A DNA stretch of 64,000 bases from Bradyrhizobium sp. 1(2017) (GTDB lineage: Bacteria > Pseudomonadota > Alphaproteobacteria > Rhizobiales > Xanthobacteraceae), in contig NZ_CP050022.2 of NCBI RefSeq assembly GCF_011602485.2, positions 2,810,001 through 2,874,000 on the forward strand. Direction: 5' to 3'. Positions 18,140 through 27,331 of the stretch are shown one piece after another. Both the position numbers and the translations under genes were made by a program. Every line of letters begins with the position of its first letter. Position 1 is the stretch's first letter. The notes under the pieces were generated by a model that saw only the letters and a list, made by a program, of their open reading frames with translations, had not been told where the DNA came from and did not search any database.

Positions 18140-18495
18140 GTTGCGTATCCTTCTGCTGACGGCCGCCGTCTCGATCCGGCTGCATTGCCGATCGACGACC
18201 GTCACTAGCTCGCTCGAGCATTGCGGTATTTCCGGTTCCTGCGCGATGGCGCACGCATCTTGCTCATTCACGGAGAGGTCAGCTTTTCGCAGCCAGGCGC
18301 GCTCGTATCCAAGCCTTTGCTTTGTCTGCCTTTTACCTCTTTTAACCGCGCCGCCTCTGGACTTCGCCATCGCCGCTTGTGAGAAATTCGGAGATCGGCG
18401 TGGCAGCGGCCGGGGGCTGCAACTCATCACCGGATGGAATGTTCGCTCGCTCGCGATACGGAGCCGGGATTCGCCGCAACGAAGCGGAGGTCATG
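18140..18495. other. Divergent regulatory region between aldo/keto reductase and AraC genes
   Basis: This 356-nt spacer separates two divergent starts and should hold the promoters for both arms of the cluster. It is locally less GC-rich around 18310-18345, where a run including TGCTTTGTCTGCCTTTTACC could contain promoter elements. I could not recognise a consensus promoter or a clear AraC-type half-site pair. Reading frames extending into it from both sides look like non-coding extensions. Confidence 0.45.
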
Positions 18496-19431
18496 ATGGC
18501 GCTCGTGACGCATGGAGATCAGAAATACAAGAACAGCGAGAAGCTCGCGGCCGCCAACGACTGGCCGGGGCTGAGCATCGAACATCGCAGGTTCGAGGCG
18601 GGGCGTCAGGCAACGCCCGTTCCCATCTGCAACGAAATCGTCATGGTGCTGTCAGGCGGCGGCATGGTGTGCCGGGTCGGCAACGGCGAAGTCCAGAAGA
18701 GCTTCGCCCGGCCGGGCATGAGCTACCTCGTGCCCGTGGGGACGCAGGAGAGTCACCTCGAGCTTTCGGACCGGATGGAATGTCTTCATCTCTATCTTCC
18801 GCCGGCGCTGCTGGACCAAAGCGCGCTTGCGGATTTCGATATCGATCCGGCAAGGGTCGAGATCGCCTACGCCCACGGTCTGGCGGACCAGGTGCTCTTC
18901 CATATCTGCTCGCCGCTTCGCGATCTGCTCCATCGTCCGCGCCAGCCGACCGACGCGCTGTTCGTGGGGGGCATCCAGGTTGCGCTCGCAGCGCATCTTC
19001 TGGGAAATTATAGGGTCGACCGCTGGCGCGCGCCCGACAGGTCGCCATCGCTCGATCCGCGGCGCCTCCAGCGCGTGCTGGATTATATCGAGGCGTCTCT
19101 CGGCAGCGATATCAGGCTCGAGGATCTGGCGGCCCAGGCCTGCCTCAGCCCTTATCATTTCTCCCGGCTGTTTCGCGAAGCGACGGGATTGTCGCCGCAC
19201 CGCTATGTGACCGATCGCCGCGTCCAGGCAGCGCGGCACGAGCTCGCGCGCAATCGTCTGTCCCTGGTCGAAATCGCGCTGGAGTTCGGTTTCGGCTCCC
19301 AGGCCAATTTCACGCGCGTGTTCCGCAAGGCGGCAAGTCTCACGCCAGGGCAGTATCGCGAATTGTGCTGCGGCCAGGCTGAGGTGAAAGCCGATCGCTC
19401 CGATGGGGCATTCCGCAGGGATTGCGCATGA
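18496..19431 (+). CDS. AraC-family transcriptional regulator
   Basis: The 311-residue protein has an N-terminal ligand-binding region and a C-terminal AraC/XylS domain with two helix-turn-helix units. The first is in [20 protein letters not shown] and the second in [20 protein letters not shown], followed by the family signature end LTPGQYRE. Two ATGs are adjacent (18493 and 18496). GGAGG lies 2 nt before the first and 5 nt before the second, so the second is favoured. It is followed 82 nt later by the [2Fe-2S] subunit gene on the same strand, making it the probable local activator of the molybdenum hydroxylase operon and perhaps of the divergent reductase arm. Confidence 0.92.
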   Translation: MALVTHGDQKYKNSEKLAAANDWPGLSIEHRRFEAGRQATPVPICNEIVMVLSGGGMVCRVGNGEVQKSFARPGMSYLVPVGTQESHLELSDRMECLHLYLPPALLDQSALADFDIDPARVEIAYAHGLADQVLFHICSPLRDLLHRPRQPTDALFVGGIQVALAAHLLGNYRVDRWRAPDRSPSLDPRRLQRVLDYIEASLGSDIRLEDLAAQACLSPYHFSRLFREATGLSPHRYVTDRRVQAARHELARNRLSLVEIALEFGFGSQANFTRVFRKAASLTPGQYRELCCGQAEVKADRSDGAFRRDCA

Positions 19432-19513
19432 TCCCGCAGGAATCGGAAATACGGCTCAACATCCATCAGGCAGTGCTGTTGTGCCGACCAGATCCGCAAG
19501 GGGATGTACCGAC

Positions 19514-19978
19514 ATGATCGAGCTTACGGTGAACGGGACCAAGCGCCAGATCGACGTCGTTGTCGAGATGCCTCTGCTTTGGGTGCTGCGCGACGAACTC
19601 GGCATCACCAGTCCCAAATACGGCTGCGGGGTCGCGCAATGCGGCGCCTGCACCGTCCAGATCGACGGAGTGGCGGTCCGATCCTGTCAGGCGCACATCG
19701 GCGAAGTCGCCGGCAAGTCGGTCGTCACCCTCGAAGGGCTGGAGAAGAGGGAGCAACATCCGGTTCTCCAGGCCTGGATCGAGCATCAGGTGCCGCAATG
19801 CGGCTACTGCCAGACCGGACAGATCATGCAGGCCATCTCGCTGCTCGATCTGATCTCCAATCCGACGGACGACGAGATCAACCAGGTGATGTCCGGAAAT
19901 CTCTGCCGCTGCGGCACCTATCCGCGCATCCGTGCGGCGATCCATGCGGCTGCGGCCAAGAAGATGGCGGAGAAGTGA
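19514..19978 (+). CDS. [2Fe-2S] subunit of molybdenum hydroxylase (isoquinoline 1-oxidoreductase alpha type)
   Basis: The 154-residue electron-transfer subunit has two [2Fe-2S] clusters. The N-terminal plant-ferredoxin-type site is CGVAQCGAC with a later Cys in VRSC. The C-terminal helical-bundle site is CGYCQTGQ with CRCG. This matches the small subunit of the xanthine oxidase family in which molybdopterin and iron-sulfur chains are separate and no FAD subunit is present, as in isoquinoline 1-oxidoreductase and related aldehyde oxidoreductases. The ATG at 19514 matches the family N-terminus (MIELTVNG). The large subunit starts 1 nt after the stop codon, so the pair is cotranslated. Confidence 0.93.
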   Translation: MIELTVNGTKRQIDVVVEMPLLWVLRDELGITSPKYGCGVAQCGACTVQIDGVAVRSCQAHIGEVAGKSVVTLEGLEKREQHPVLQAWIEHQVPQCGYCQTGQIMQAISLLDLISNPTDDEINQVMSGNLCRCGTYPRIRAAIHAAAAKKMAEK

Positions 19979-19979
19979 G

Positions 19980-22235
19980 ATGGGCCACATGCAGACCCTT
20001 TCGCGCCGCGCTTTCGTTTTCGGCTCCGCTGCAGTCGCCGGCGGCATCGCTTTCGGTGCCTATGGCAACGCTGAGGCGGCCGCGCCGGGCGCCGATGGCA
20101 ATCCGCTGGCGGCCGGCCTCGGCGCGAATTCAGTGACCTTCAATCCCTGGGTCGAGATCAGCCCGGACAAGATCACGCTGATCGCGCAGCACGCCGACAT
20201 CGGCCAGGGCGTCGGCTCGGTGCAGCCGATCATGATCGCCGAAGAGATGGACCTCGATCCCGGTCAGTTCGAAGTCCGGTTTGCAGGCCCTAGTCCCGCC
20301 TATTTCAACACCGGCTTCGCCGACGAGTTCGCGCCGTTCGTGGCCGCGGACCAAAGCCCGGCCGCGGAGGAGGCGCGCGCCAAGACGCTCGAATGGCTGC
20401 GACAGGCCGGCCTGCAGATGACGGGCGGATCGAGCACCGTGCCGGATACCTATGAAAAGCTGCGCGTTGCCGGCGCGGTCGCGCGCGAGACGCTGAAGGC
20501 GGCGGCCGCCAAGCGTTCGGGCGTCGCCGTGGCTGACCTGCGCACCCAGTCGGGCCATGTGATCCTGCCCAACGGGACCAAGATCGCTTACGTCGATCTT
20601 TCCGCAGATGCCGCGAAGATTCCGCCGGTGCTCGATGCCAAGCCGCGCGATCCCTCGAAATGGCGCATGCTCGGCAAGCCGATGATGCGCCTCGACATTC
20701 GCGAGAAGGTCATGGGCGAGCTGAAGTTCGGCATCGACATGAAGATGGACGGCATGCTTTACGCCTCCGTCAAGCTGAACCCCGCCAAGGGGCAGCCGCT
20801 GAAATCTTACGATGCCAGCAAGGCGCGGGCGATGCCGGGGGTCAAGAAGATCCTCGAAATCAAGAACGGCGTCGCGGTGATCGCCACCAACAGCTGGTAC
20901 GCGATGAAGGCGGTCGACGCCGTCGCCTGCGAGTGGGCGCCCTCGGCCTATCCCGCCGAGCAGGCCGACCATTGGAAGGTTCTGGAATCCTCGTTCAAGC
21001 CCGAGTTCCGGGGCAAGGAGTGGCGGAAGATCGGCGACATCGAAGGCGGGCTGAAGACCGGCAAGCTGGTTGAGGCCGAATATCGCGCGCCTTACGTGGC
21101 GCATCAGCCGCTCGAGCCGCTGAACGGAATCGGCCTCGTCACCGACAAGGGCATGGAGATCTGGGTAGGTCACCAGAGCCCACGCTTCGTGCAATGGGTC
21201 GCGGCGACGGCGATCGGCCTCAAGCCGGAACAGGTCACCTTCCACAATCAGTGGACCGGTGGAAGCTTTGGCCACCGTCTCGAATACGAGAATGTCCGCG
21301 TTCTCGCCGAGATTGCCAACCAGATGAAGGGAACGCCGATCAAGCTCGTGTTCTCGCGCGAGGAGGATTTCCTCCAGGACATTCCGCGGCAGATTGCGAT
21401 CGCCCGGCACCGGGGCAGTGTCGACAACAGCAAGATCGTCGCCGCCGACCTGCAACTGGCCTCGACGACCCCGCTCAAGGGGCTGCTCGAACGCTCGGGC
21501 ACGCCCTCCAAGGATCCCGACGGGCAATTGGCCGCCGGCCTGTGGAACGTCTATTACGACATCCCCAATTTCCGGGCCACGAGCTACGAGGCGCAGGGAT
21601 TGTCACCGAGCACCACGTGGCGGTCGGTCGGCGCCTCGACATCCGGCTTCTTCACCGAAAGCTTCATCGACGAGCTGATCCATGCGGCGGGCCTCGATCC
21701 CATGAAGGCGCGCATCGCGATGTGCACCGTGCCGCACTATCGCAAAGTGCTGGAGACGGTCGCGGAGATGTCTGACTGGAAGGGACCGCTCGGCAACGGC
21801 AGGGGGCGCGGCGTCGCGTTCGTCGAGTCTTTCGGGACGCCGACGGCCGAAGTCGTCGAAGTCTCGGTGACGGACAGAGGTGTCCGCATCGACAAGGTCT
21901 GGGTCGCGGTCGATGTCGGCAAGGTCGTCGATCCCGTCAATTTCGAGAACCAGGTGCAGGGCGGCGTCATCTGGGGACTCGGCCACGCCATCAACTGCGA
22001 ACTCACCTACGCCAAGGGCGCGGTGCAGCAGACCAACTACAATCACCACGAAGCGATGCGGATCTACCAGTGTCCCGTCATCGAGGTTCGCGGGCTCGAG
22101 AACGATCCGAAGGTGAGGGGTGTCGGAGAGCCGCCCGTGCCTCCCGCTGCGCCTGCGCTCGCCAACGCGATCTTCGCGGCCACTGGAAAACGCATCCGCG
22201 AGATGCCTTTCAACAAGTTCATCGATTTCGTGTGA
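19980..22235 (+). CDS. Molybdopterin-binding subunit of molybdenum hydroxylase (IorB type)
   Basis: This 751-residue catalytic subunit of the xanthine oxidase family has a twin-arginine-like leader (SRRAFVFGSAAVAGG, residues 8-22), which suggests export of the assembled complex. Moco-binding landmarks include GQGVGSVQPIMIAEE, QWTGGSFGHR and WRSVGAS. The conserved C-terminal Glu lies in GVGEPPVPPAAPA and is expected to be the base that activates the metal-bound hydroxide. The family hydroxylates N-heterocycles or oxidises aldehydes and passes electrons to the [2Fe-2S] subunit. A cytochrome c gene follows after 6 nt, a likely electron acceptor. The substrate is not predictable from sequence alone. 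Confidence 0.93.
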   Translation: MGHMQTLSRRAFVFGSAAVAGGIAFGAYGNAEAAAPGADGNPLAAGLGANSVTFNPWVEISPDKITLIAQHADIGQGVGSVQPIMIAEEMDLDPGQFEVRFAGPSPAYFNTGFADEFAPFVAADQSPAAEEARAKTLEWLRQAGLQMTGGSSTVPDTYEKLRVAGAVARETLKAAAAKRSGVAVADLRTQSGHVILPNGTKIAYVDLSADAAKIPPVLDAKPRDPSKWRMLGKPMMRLDIREKVMGELKFGIDMKMDGMLYASVKLNPAKGQPLKSYDASKARAMPGVKKILEIKNGVAVIATNSWYAMKAVDAVACEWAPSAYPAEQADHWKVLESSFKPEFRGKEWRKIGDIEGGLKTGKLVEAEYRAPYVAHQPLEPLNGIGLVTDKGMEIWVGHQSPRFVQWVAATAIGLKPEQVTFHNQWTGGSFGHRLEYENVRVLAEIANQMKGTPIKLVFSREEDFLQDIPRQIAIARHRGSVDNSKIVAADLQLASTTPLKGLLERSGTPSKDPDGQLAAGLWNVYYDIPNFRATSYEAQGLSPSTTWRSVGASTSGFFTESFIDELIHAAGLDPMKARIAMCTVPHYRKVLETVAEMSDWKGPLGNGRGRGVAFVESFGTPTAEVVEVSVTDRGVRIDKVWVAVDVGKVVDPVNFENQVQGGVIWGLGHAINCELTYAKGAVQQTNYNHHEAMRIYQCPVIEVRGLENDPKVRGVGEPPVPPAAPALANAIFAATGKRIREMPFNKFIDFV

Positions 22236-22241
22236 GGGTGG

Positions 22242-22877
22242 ATGATGAAGGGATTCTCGATCGCGGTGGTGCTCGCCGCTTCGTCAGTTGCAGCCTTCAC
22301 GGGACTCGTCGCGGCCAAGGACGAAGCCAGGAAAGATGTCTTGCCGCCAGGCAGCGTCAGCCGGGTGGAAGGCTTGGAAGCCTGGAAGCGGATTGAGGCG
22401 GTGGTGACACATCCGCGTTGTGCCAATTGCCATGTCGATGCCAAGGCCATTCCGATCTGGACGCCGGCCGGCGAAACCAAGCCTCGTGCGCATGGCATGA
22501 ACATCCACGGCGGCGAGAGCCGCATCGGCGCGGAGGCGATCCCGTGCTCGACCTGTCACATGACCTCGACACAGGCGAACGAGCCGGCACCGGCGCCGCC
22601 GCGCGCGGGCATCGACTGGCAGCTCGCGCCGGTGGCTTTCATCTGGTTCGGCAAGAGCGGCGCGGAGATCTGCGCGCAGATGAAGGATCCCAAGCGCAAT
22701 GGCGGTCGCGACGCTGCCGGCCTCGTCGAGCATCTCAGGCATGATGCCTCGCTGAACGGATTCATTCCGCGCGGCTGGGCTCCCGGAGCAGGCCGCTCGA
22801 CGCCGCCGGGGACCTTCGAGGATCACGTCAAGGACATGGCGATGTGGGGCGCCGCCGGGCAACCCTGTCCGAACTGA
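22242..22877 (+). CDS. Exported cytochrome c with two CxxCH motifs
   Basis: The 211-residue protein begins with a signal peptide (about residues 1-26) and contains two heme-attachment motifs, CANCH (near residue 61) and CSTCH (near 104). It is therefore expected to bind two hemes covalently in the periplasm, using the cytochrome c maturation system encoded at 33-37 kb. It follows the molybdenum hydroxylase large subunit by 6 nt and is the obvious candidate to carry its electrons to the respiratory chain. The rest of the sequence does not resemble a classical small cytochrome c. ATGs at 22242 and 22245 are both possible. Confidence 0.88.
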   Translation: MMKGFSIAVVLAASSVAAFTGLVAAKDEARKDVLPPGSVSRVEGLEAWKRIEAVVTHPRCANCHVDAKAIPIWTPAGETKPRAHGMNIHGGESRIGAEAIPCSTCHMTSTQANEPAPAPPRAGIDWQLAPVAFIWFGKSGAEICAQMKDPKRNGGRDAAGLVEHLRHDASLNGFIPRGWAPGAGRSTPPGTFEDHVKDMAMWGAAGQPCPN

Positions 22878-22956
22878 CGCGTTCCGCAGCCCCGGCAAGG
22901 TCACTTTGGCCGGATCGGGCCAACGGGTCAGCGCAAGGCTCCGCCGATGGCAACGC

Positions 22957-23006
22957 TTGACACAGGTCAAGCCGGGAGCCCGTTGCGGCATGCCATGATG
23001 GCGGTG
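22957..23006 (+). promoter_or_regulatory. FixK/FNR-type promoter for the P-type ATPase
   Basis: TTGACACAGGTCAA at 22957-22970 fits the FNR/FixK box TTGA-N6-TCAA exactly. A CATGAT hexamer at 22994-22999 (5 of 6 matches to TATAAT) would place the transcript start near 23005, with the box centred at about -41.5. That is the standard position for activation by this regulator family. The sequence match is direct; regulator identity and start site are inferred. The 5' untranslated region would be about 175 nt. Confidence 0.6.
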
Positions 23007-23180
23007 AGGGGCGAGATAGTCCCCATCGTTGTTCAATCTGCCTCCAGGGCCCATGGACTACAGGGATCTGTTGCTCCTTACACGGAAGGCTGCCTCGCGC
23101 CTCCACGCGTTCCGCCGCGCAATGCGCAGCACGGTTGCCGGTGCGCGCTTCCTGCGCGGTTCTTACCCTGGTGGGCCACG

Positions 23181-25694
23181 ATGCGGGGCCTGACGGCGTC
23201 CGAAGCGCAGGCCCGGCTGAAGGCCGAAGGCTTCAATGAGCTGCCGCGTACCGAGCGGCGCACGATTGTGGGCCTCGTCATCGAGGTGTTGCGCGAGCCC
23301 ATGCTGCTGTTGCTGCTGGCGGGCGGGCTGATCTATTTCGCCCTCGGCGATCTCGGCGAGGCGCTGCTGCTCCTCGTGTTTGCATCGATCTCGATCGTCA
23401 TCACCATCGTGCAGGAGGCGCGCACCGAGCGCGTGCTCGACTCGTTGCGCGATCTGACCAGCCCCCGCGCACTCGTGATCCGCGGCGGCGAACACATCCG
23501 CATTCCCGGCCGCGAGGTCGTTCGCGGCGACCTGATCATCCTCTCCGAGGGAGACCGCGTGGCGGCGGACGCCACGGTCGTCAAATGCGACGATCTCCTG
23601 CTGGATGAATCTCTGTTGACGGGGGAGTCCGTTCCGGTCCGCAAGCTGGCCCGTCCGACGCCCGAGCAGCCGGGGTTGCCGCATGCCGGTGGCGACGACC
23701 ATCCATTCGTGTTCTCCGGCACGCTGGTGGTGCGCGGAAGCGGCATGGCTGAAGTCACCTCGACTGGAGTCAGAAGCGAGATCGGCAAGATCGGACAGTC
23801 GCTGCATTCGCTGGCGACGGAAGCGCCGCGCCTGAAACAGCAGACGACGCGTCTTGTGGCGATGTTCGCGATCGCCAGCGCCTTCGTCATCGCGACGACC
23901 GTACTTCTGTATGGGCTCTATCGCGGCGGCTGGCTGGAGGGCGTGCTGGCCGGCATTGCGCTCGGCATGTCGATGCTTCCCGAGGAGTTTCCGGTCGTTC
24001 TGACGGTGTTTCTCGCCATGGGCGCCTGGCGCATCTCGCAGGCGCGCGTGCTGACCCGGCGGGCTTCCGCCATCGAATCGCTGGGGGCGGCAACCGTGCT
24101 CTGCACCGACAAGACGGGCACGCTGACCGAAAACCGCATGACTGTCGCGCGTCTGGTACTGCCCGATGGCTCGCAATACACGCCGGAAGGCTCGGCGTGC
24201 GCCGAGCCTTCATGGCGTCCATTGATCGAAACCAGCGTCCTGGCCTGCGTGCCGGAGCCGTTCGATCCCATGGAGAAGGCGCTGCATGCGCTCGGTCCGG
24301 GGACCGGCACCGGCCGACGGCTCGTGCAGAGCTACGGCCTGCGTCCCGACCTGCTCGCCATGTCGAACGTGTGGCGTGGAAGCGATGAGAAATGCGTCGT
24401 TGCGGCAAAGGGCGCGCCCGAGACGATCGGCATGCTTTGCGGAATGAGCGCGGAGGAGCTGGCTGCATTGCGGGCGCGTGTGGACGCCCTCGCGCAGGAG
24501 GGGCTTCGCGTGCTGGGCGTTGCACGGGCGAATTGCGCGGAGGCGCAGCTTCCAGAGACGCAGCGCGGCTTTTCTCTCGGCTTCTGCGGCCTGATCGGCT
24601 TTGTCGATCCGCTGCGGCCCGAAGTGAGGAGCGCCCTTGCCGAATGCCGTTCCGCCGGGATCCGCGTGATCATGATCACCGGCGACTATCCCGCGACCGC
24701 ATCCGCGATCGCGACGCAAGCAGGCCTCGAGCCCGAACGCATCCTGACGGGGGTGGAGGCCGAAGGCACGGCCGCTGCCGAGCTTGCCCGGGCGGCGCGG
24801 GGGCAAACCGTCTTCGCGCGAATTGCACCGGCCCAGAAGCTGCGCATCGTCGGCGCGCTCAAGGGCGCCGGCGAGATCGTTGCCATGACGGGCGACGGCG
24901 TCAACGACGCGCCCTCGCTGAAGGCCGCCCATATCGGCATTGCCATGGGCGGCCGCGGCACCGATGTGGCGCGCGAGGCGTCCTCGATCGTTCTGCTCGA
25001 CGACGATTTCGGCTCGATCGTGAAGGCGATCCGCCTCGGCCGCCGGATCTATGACAATCTTCGCAAAGCGATGAGCTTCATCCTCGCGGTCCACGTTCCC
25101 ATAGCCGGGCTCGCGCTGCTGCCGCTGGTGACCGGGCTGCCGCTGCTGTTCGGCCCGGTCCACATCGCGTTCCTCGAAATGATCATCGATCCCGTCTGCT
25201 CACTGGTGTTCGAGGCGGAGACCGAGGAGCGCGACGTGATGCAGAGACCGCCGCGCTCGCCGGACGAGCCGCTGCTGCCACCGTCCCTGCTGGTCTGGTC
25301 GGCGCTGCAAGGTGCGCTCGCGCTGGGCCTGACCGGCGGCGTGATGGTGATGGCGAATGCCTACGGCATGCCGGCAAATGAGGTCCGGACCCTGACGTTC
25401 TTCTCGCTGGTGCTGGTGATCGTGAGCCTGATCTTCGTCAACCGCTCGTTCTCGACGTCGCTCGTCGAAGCCTTCATACGGCCGAACCGGACGCTGGTCA
25501 TCATCGTGCTGTTCGTGACGAGCGTGCTTTTCATGAGCCTTGCGTGGCCGGCCGCGGCCGATCTATTCCGTTTCGGGCCCCTGCACGCCGACGATCTCGC
25601 GATCACGGTCGCGGCCGCGCTGGTCTGTCTGGTGGTATTGGAACTGTCGAAATACCCGCTGCGTCGTCGCCGGTCTGCGTCAGGGAAAGTTTGA
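23181..25694 (+). CDS. P-type cation-transporting ATPase (P2-like)
   Basis: An 837-residue membrane ion pump. Motifs in order are the N-terminal cation-ATPase domain, LTGES (actuator, near 146-150), PEEFP in transmembrane helix 4 (267-271), phosphorylation site DKTGTLT with Asp310, ITGDYP, and the hinge TGDGVNDAP. The C-terminal half has about six more helices. The PEEFP ion-site motif differs from the PEGLP of SERCA-type calcium pumps, so calcium, another divalent ion or a monovalent cation remain possible. The ATG at 23181 begins a typical N-terminus; the frame back to 22947 would run through the promoter region. A FixK/FNR-like box upstream suggests low-oxygen induction. Confidence 0.93.
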   Translation: MRGLTASEAQARLKAEGFNELPRTERRTIVGLVIEVLREPMLLLLLAGGLIYFALGDLGEALLLLVFASISIVITIVQEARTERVLDSLRDLTSPRALVIRGGEHIRIPGREVVRGDLIILSEGDRVAADATVVKCDDLLLDESLLTGESVPVRKLARPTPEQPGLPHAGGDDHPFVFSGTLVVRGSGMAEVTSTGVRSEIGKIGQSLHSLATEAPRLKQQTTRLVAMFAIASAFVIATTVLLYGLYRGGWLEGVLAGIALGMSMLPEEFPVVLTVFLAMGAWRISQARVLTRRASAIESLGAATVLCTDKTGTLTENRMTVARLVLPDGSQYTPEGSACAEPSWRPLIETSVLACVPEPFDPMEKALHALGPGTGTGRRLVQSYGLRPDLLAMSNVWRGSDEKCVVAAKGAPETIGMLCGMSAEELAALRARVDALAQEGLRVLGVARANCAEAQLPETQRGFSLGFCGLIGFVDPLRPEVRSALAECRSAGIRVIMITGDYPATASAIATQAGLEPERILTGVEAEGTAAAELARAARGQTVFARIAPAQKLRIVGALKGAGEIVAMTGDGVNDAPSLKAAHIGIAMGGRGTDVAREASSIVLLDDDFGSIVKAIRLGRRIYDNLRKAMSFILAVHVPIAGLALLPLVTGLPLLFGPVHIAFLEMIIDPVCSLVFEAETEERDVMQRPPRSPDEPLLPPSLLVWSALQGALALGLTGGVMVMANAYGMPANEVRTLTFFSLVLVIVSLIFVNRSFSTSLVEAFIRPNRTLVIIVLFVTSVLFMSLAWPAAADLFRFGPLHADDLAITVAAALVCLVVLELSKYPLRRRRSASGKV

Positions 25695-25700
25695 CAGCTA

Positions 25701-26024
25701 CTACTTGCAGTTCTTGCAGATTGTCAGCTTTCGCTTCAACGCATCGTCTTCCTGATCCACCGACGCGGGATCGGCGGCATCCGCACCGGATTTGGAGCTC
25801 CTGGCTGCGCGCGACCTTGCAGGGGCCGCCTGACTTGCGGTCTCATTGTCGCCGTTGACGCTTGCGCTGAAGCCATCGTAGTCGGCGGCCGGATTCGGCA
25901 CCGGCAACGCATTGGGCGGAGCAATCGAAACAGGCGGCTTGGTCGACGTCTGCGCTCTCACGCCGTCCTGCGGCCAGATGCCGGCCAACATGATGCCGAG
26001 AGCCAGGAGCGTCGCGCGTCTCAT
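25701..26024 (-). CDS. Small exported protein with C-terminal CxxC
   Basis: The 107-residue protein has a Sec signal peptide (about residues 1-24, ending GVRAQ). The mature chain is Ala/Ser/Pro-rich and probably disordered, ending in KLTICKNCK, where CKNC could bind metal or form a disulfide. No family is recognised. It converges on the P-type ATPase with only 6 nt between stop codons. Confidence 0.65.
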   Translation of the reverse strand: MRRATLLALGIMLAGIWPQDGVRAQTSTKPPVSIAPPNALPVPNPAADYDGFSASVNGDNETASQAAPARSRAARSSKSGADAADPASVDQEDDALKRKLTICKNCK

Positions 26025-26130
26025 CTACATCCTTCAAGCAGGCCGGGTTCGTCGGCGATATGGCTGGTCGAGCAACGATCGTGCTGAAGACTATCAGGAC
26101 TCACCTAGCCGTCAAAGCGGGTGCAGCGAG

Positions 26131-26192
26131 GCAATCCAGAAATCTTTCCCGCGGAAAGCCCCTGGATTGCGTCGCTACGCTTGCAATGACGA
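26131..26192. repeat. Palindromic intergenic repeat (GCAATCCAG family)
   Basis: GCAATCCAG (26131-26139) pairs with CTGGATTGC (26162-26170), with an inner stem CTTTCC/GGAAAG (26144-26149 and 26153-26158). The tail GTCGCTACGCTTGCAATGAC completes a sequence that, from memory, is one of the commonest extragenic palindromic repeats of Bradyrhizobium. It fills most of the 258-nt gap at 26025-26282, in which I see no gene. Confidence 0.7.
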
Positions 26193-26282
26193 GAACGGGG
26201 AGACGGTGTGTCCCGGCGCGACCGCCGCATGTCGTGCCAGCGCCGGCGCGCACTGGGCGTCACCTTCAGGCCCTTTGGGCCG

Positions 26283-26447
26283 CTACTTCAGCGACGAACT
26301 GATCGAGTTGAACTTGTTGTTGAGGAGCTGGCTGCCCGTGTTGTTCACGACGGTGACGATGGCCAGTGCAATGCCGGCGGCGATCAGGCCGTACTCGATG
26401 GCGGTGGCGCCAGTCTCATCGGCAAGGAAAGACCTAAGCAAACTCAT
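26283..26447 (-). CDS. Flp/Fap type IVb pilin
   Basis: The 54-residue prepilin has a short leader ending before the hydrophobic N-terminal helix GATAIEYGLIAAGIALAIVTVV, the typical Flp signature with the conserved Glu-Tyr pair after the TadV-type cleavage site. Flp pilins form tight-adherence pili assembled by the Tad machinery, but no tad/cpa genes are in this window. The ATG at 26447 is preferred to the one at 26495 because AGGAG lies 6 nt upstream and the family begins MSLLRSFLADETG. Confidence 0.92.
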   Translation of the reverse strand: MSLLRSFLADETGATAIEYGLIAAGIALAIVTVVNNTGSQLLNNKFNSISSSLK

Positions 26448-27036
26448 TGCCAACTCCTCTTCATCCAATCCAATGTCTCGTCGCGTCGTTTTCAAACCCG
26501 AAAATCGATCGAATAGATTTTCTGCGCGCCAATAGAATTAAGCCCGGGCGGTCGCGCTCCCGTCACATACGACGGCATTCATTAAATTAAGGTTCCATCG
26601 TTCCATCCAAATGGATGCAAATCGACAGTTGCTCGGAGGACGGGCCAGCCGCAGCGTCCGCTAGGACGTGATCGTCGAGCCGGGGAGGCGGCGTTTCAGC
26701 ACGGCCGTGAGGCGGCCGACGAAGTCCTTCATCTTGCCCGGCTGCGAACGCGCTGCCGTGCCCGCGGCCCGCTCGCTCTCGGGCGCGTCGTTCACGATGC
26801 TGATGTAGTTCTTTCTGACGTCCTGCTGCTGCACGGCATGCGAACCTTGGCTCGATCGGTGCTGGGACCATGCTGCGCGCAAGGACAACCAGTGCTTAAT
26901 TTTGTGTCCCGTAGAACTACGCTGGTTCACGCAGAGCTTCGCCGTATCGGGAAACCGGCGTTGCGCTTAACGGATTATTGAGACTGTTCGTCAACGGCTC
27001 GGCAAGCATGCCGACAAAGGGCGCCGGCCATCGCCC
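26448..27036. other. Mostly non-coding gap around one doubtful frame
   Basis: This 589-nt gap precedes the Flp gene on the minus strand. It is AT-richer near 26480-26600, where the pilin promoter is expected, and contains two adjacent TTCCATC words at 26593-26608. No known element is recognised. The only candidate gene is the weak minus-strand frame at 26661-26930, listed separately. Confidence 0.4.
26661..26930 (-). CDS. Doubtful small hypothetical protein
   Basis: A possible 89-residue basic protein with a GTG start and no clear ribosome site. The segment QQQDVRKNYISIVNDAPESE and the C-terminal amphipathic MKDFVGRLTAVLKRRL look more protein-like than the usual shadow frames. No family is recognised. 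It stands alone between the Flp pilin and the DUF982 gene. Confidence 0.3.
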   Translation of the reverse strand: MNQRSSTGHKIKHWLSLRAAWSQHRSSQGSHAVQQQDVRKNYISIVNDAPESERAAGTAARSQPGKMKDFVGRLTAVLKRRLPGSTITS

Positions 27037-27273
27037 TCATTCGCGCCGGCCGTCCGCATTCAGCGCCCGCAACATCGCGATGCGTGCGAACATCATCCAG
27101 CCACCGCCGGTCTCGGCCGCATTGATCAAGGTCTCGATGGCGGTCTGCCAGTGCGCCTCGTGCTGGACGTCCTCGGGCAGCTGCATGATGTAGTCGGCCG
27201 CCTGTTGAAGCGTGAGCAGCTTGCGCTTGTTGCTCACGCGAACCGGATCGTCGAATGCCGCCGACCAGGGCAT
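27037..27273 (-). CDS. DUF982-family protein
   Basis: The 78-residue protein matches the DUF982 pattern of Hyphomicrobiales: an opening W...DPVRV strand, then VSNKRKLLTLQQAADYIMQLP, a central HWQTAIETLINAAETGG, and a C-terminal helix containing ARIAMLRAL. Members are small soluble proteins of unknown function, often present in many copies per rhizobial genome. It lies 58 nt downstream of ku on the same strand and may be cotranscribed with it. Confidence 0.82.
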   Translation of the reverse strand: MPWSAAFDDPVRVSNKRKLLTLQQAADYIMQLPEDVQHEAHWQTAIETLINAAETGGGWMMFARIAMLRALNADGRRE

Positions 27274-27331
27274 GTCAGTCCGGCCGAGCGGCGAGGAGGG
27301 ACATCACGGCGCGGTGCAGGTGCGATGACGT

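Noticed and set aside
26976..26995. TTGAG...TCAA near the DUF982 gene
   Set aside because: The spacing is N9, not N6, so it does not fit the FNR/FixK box.
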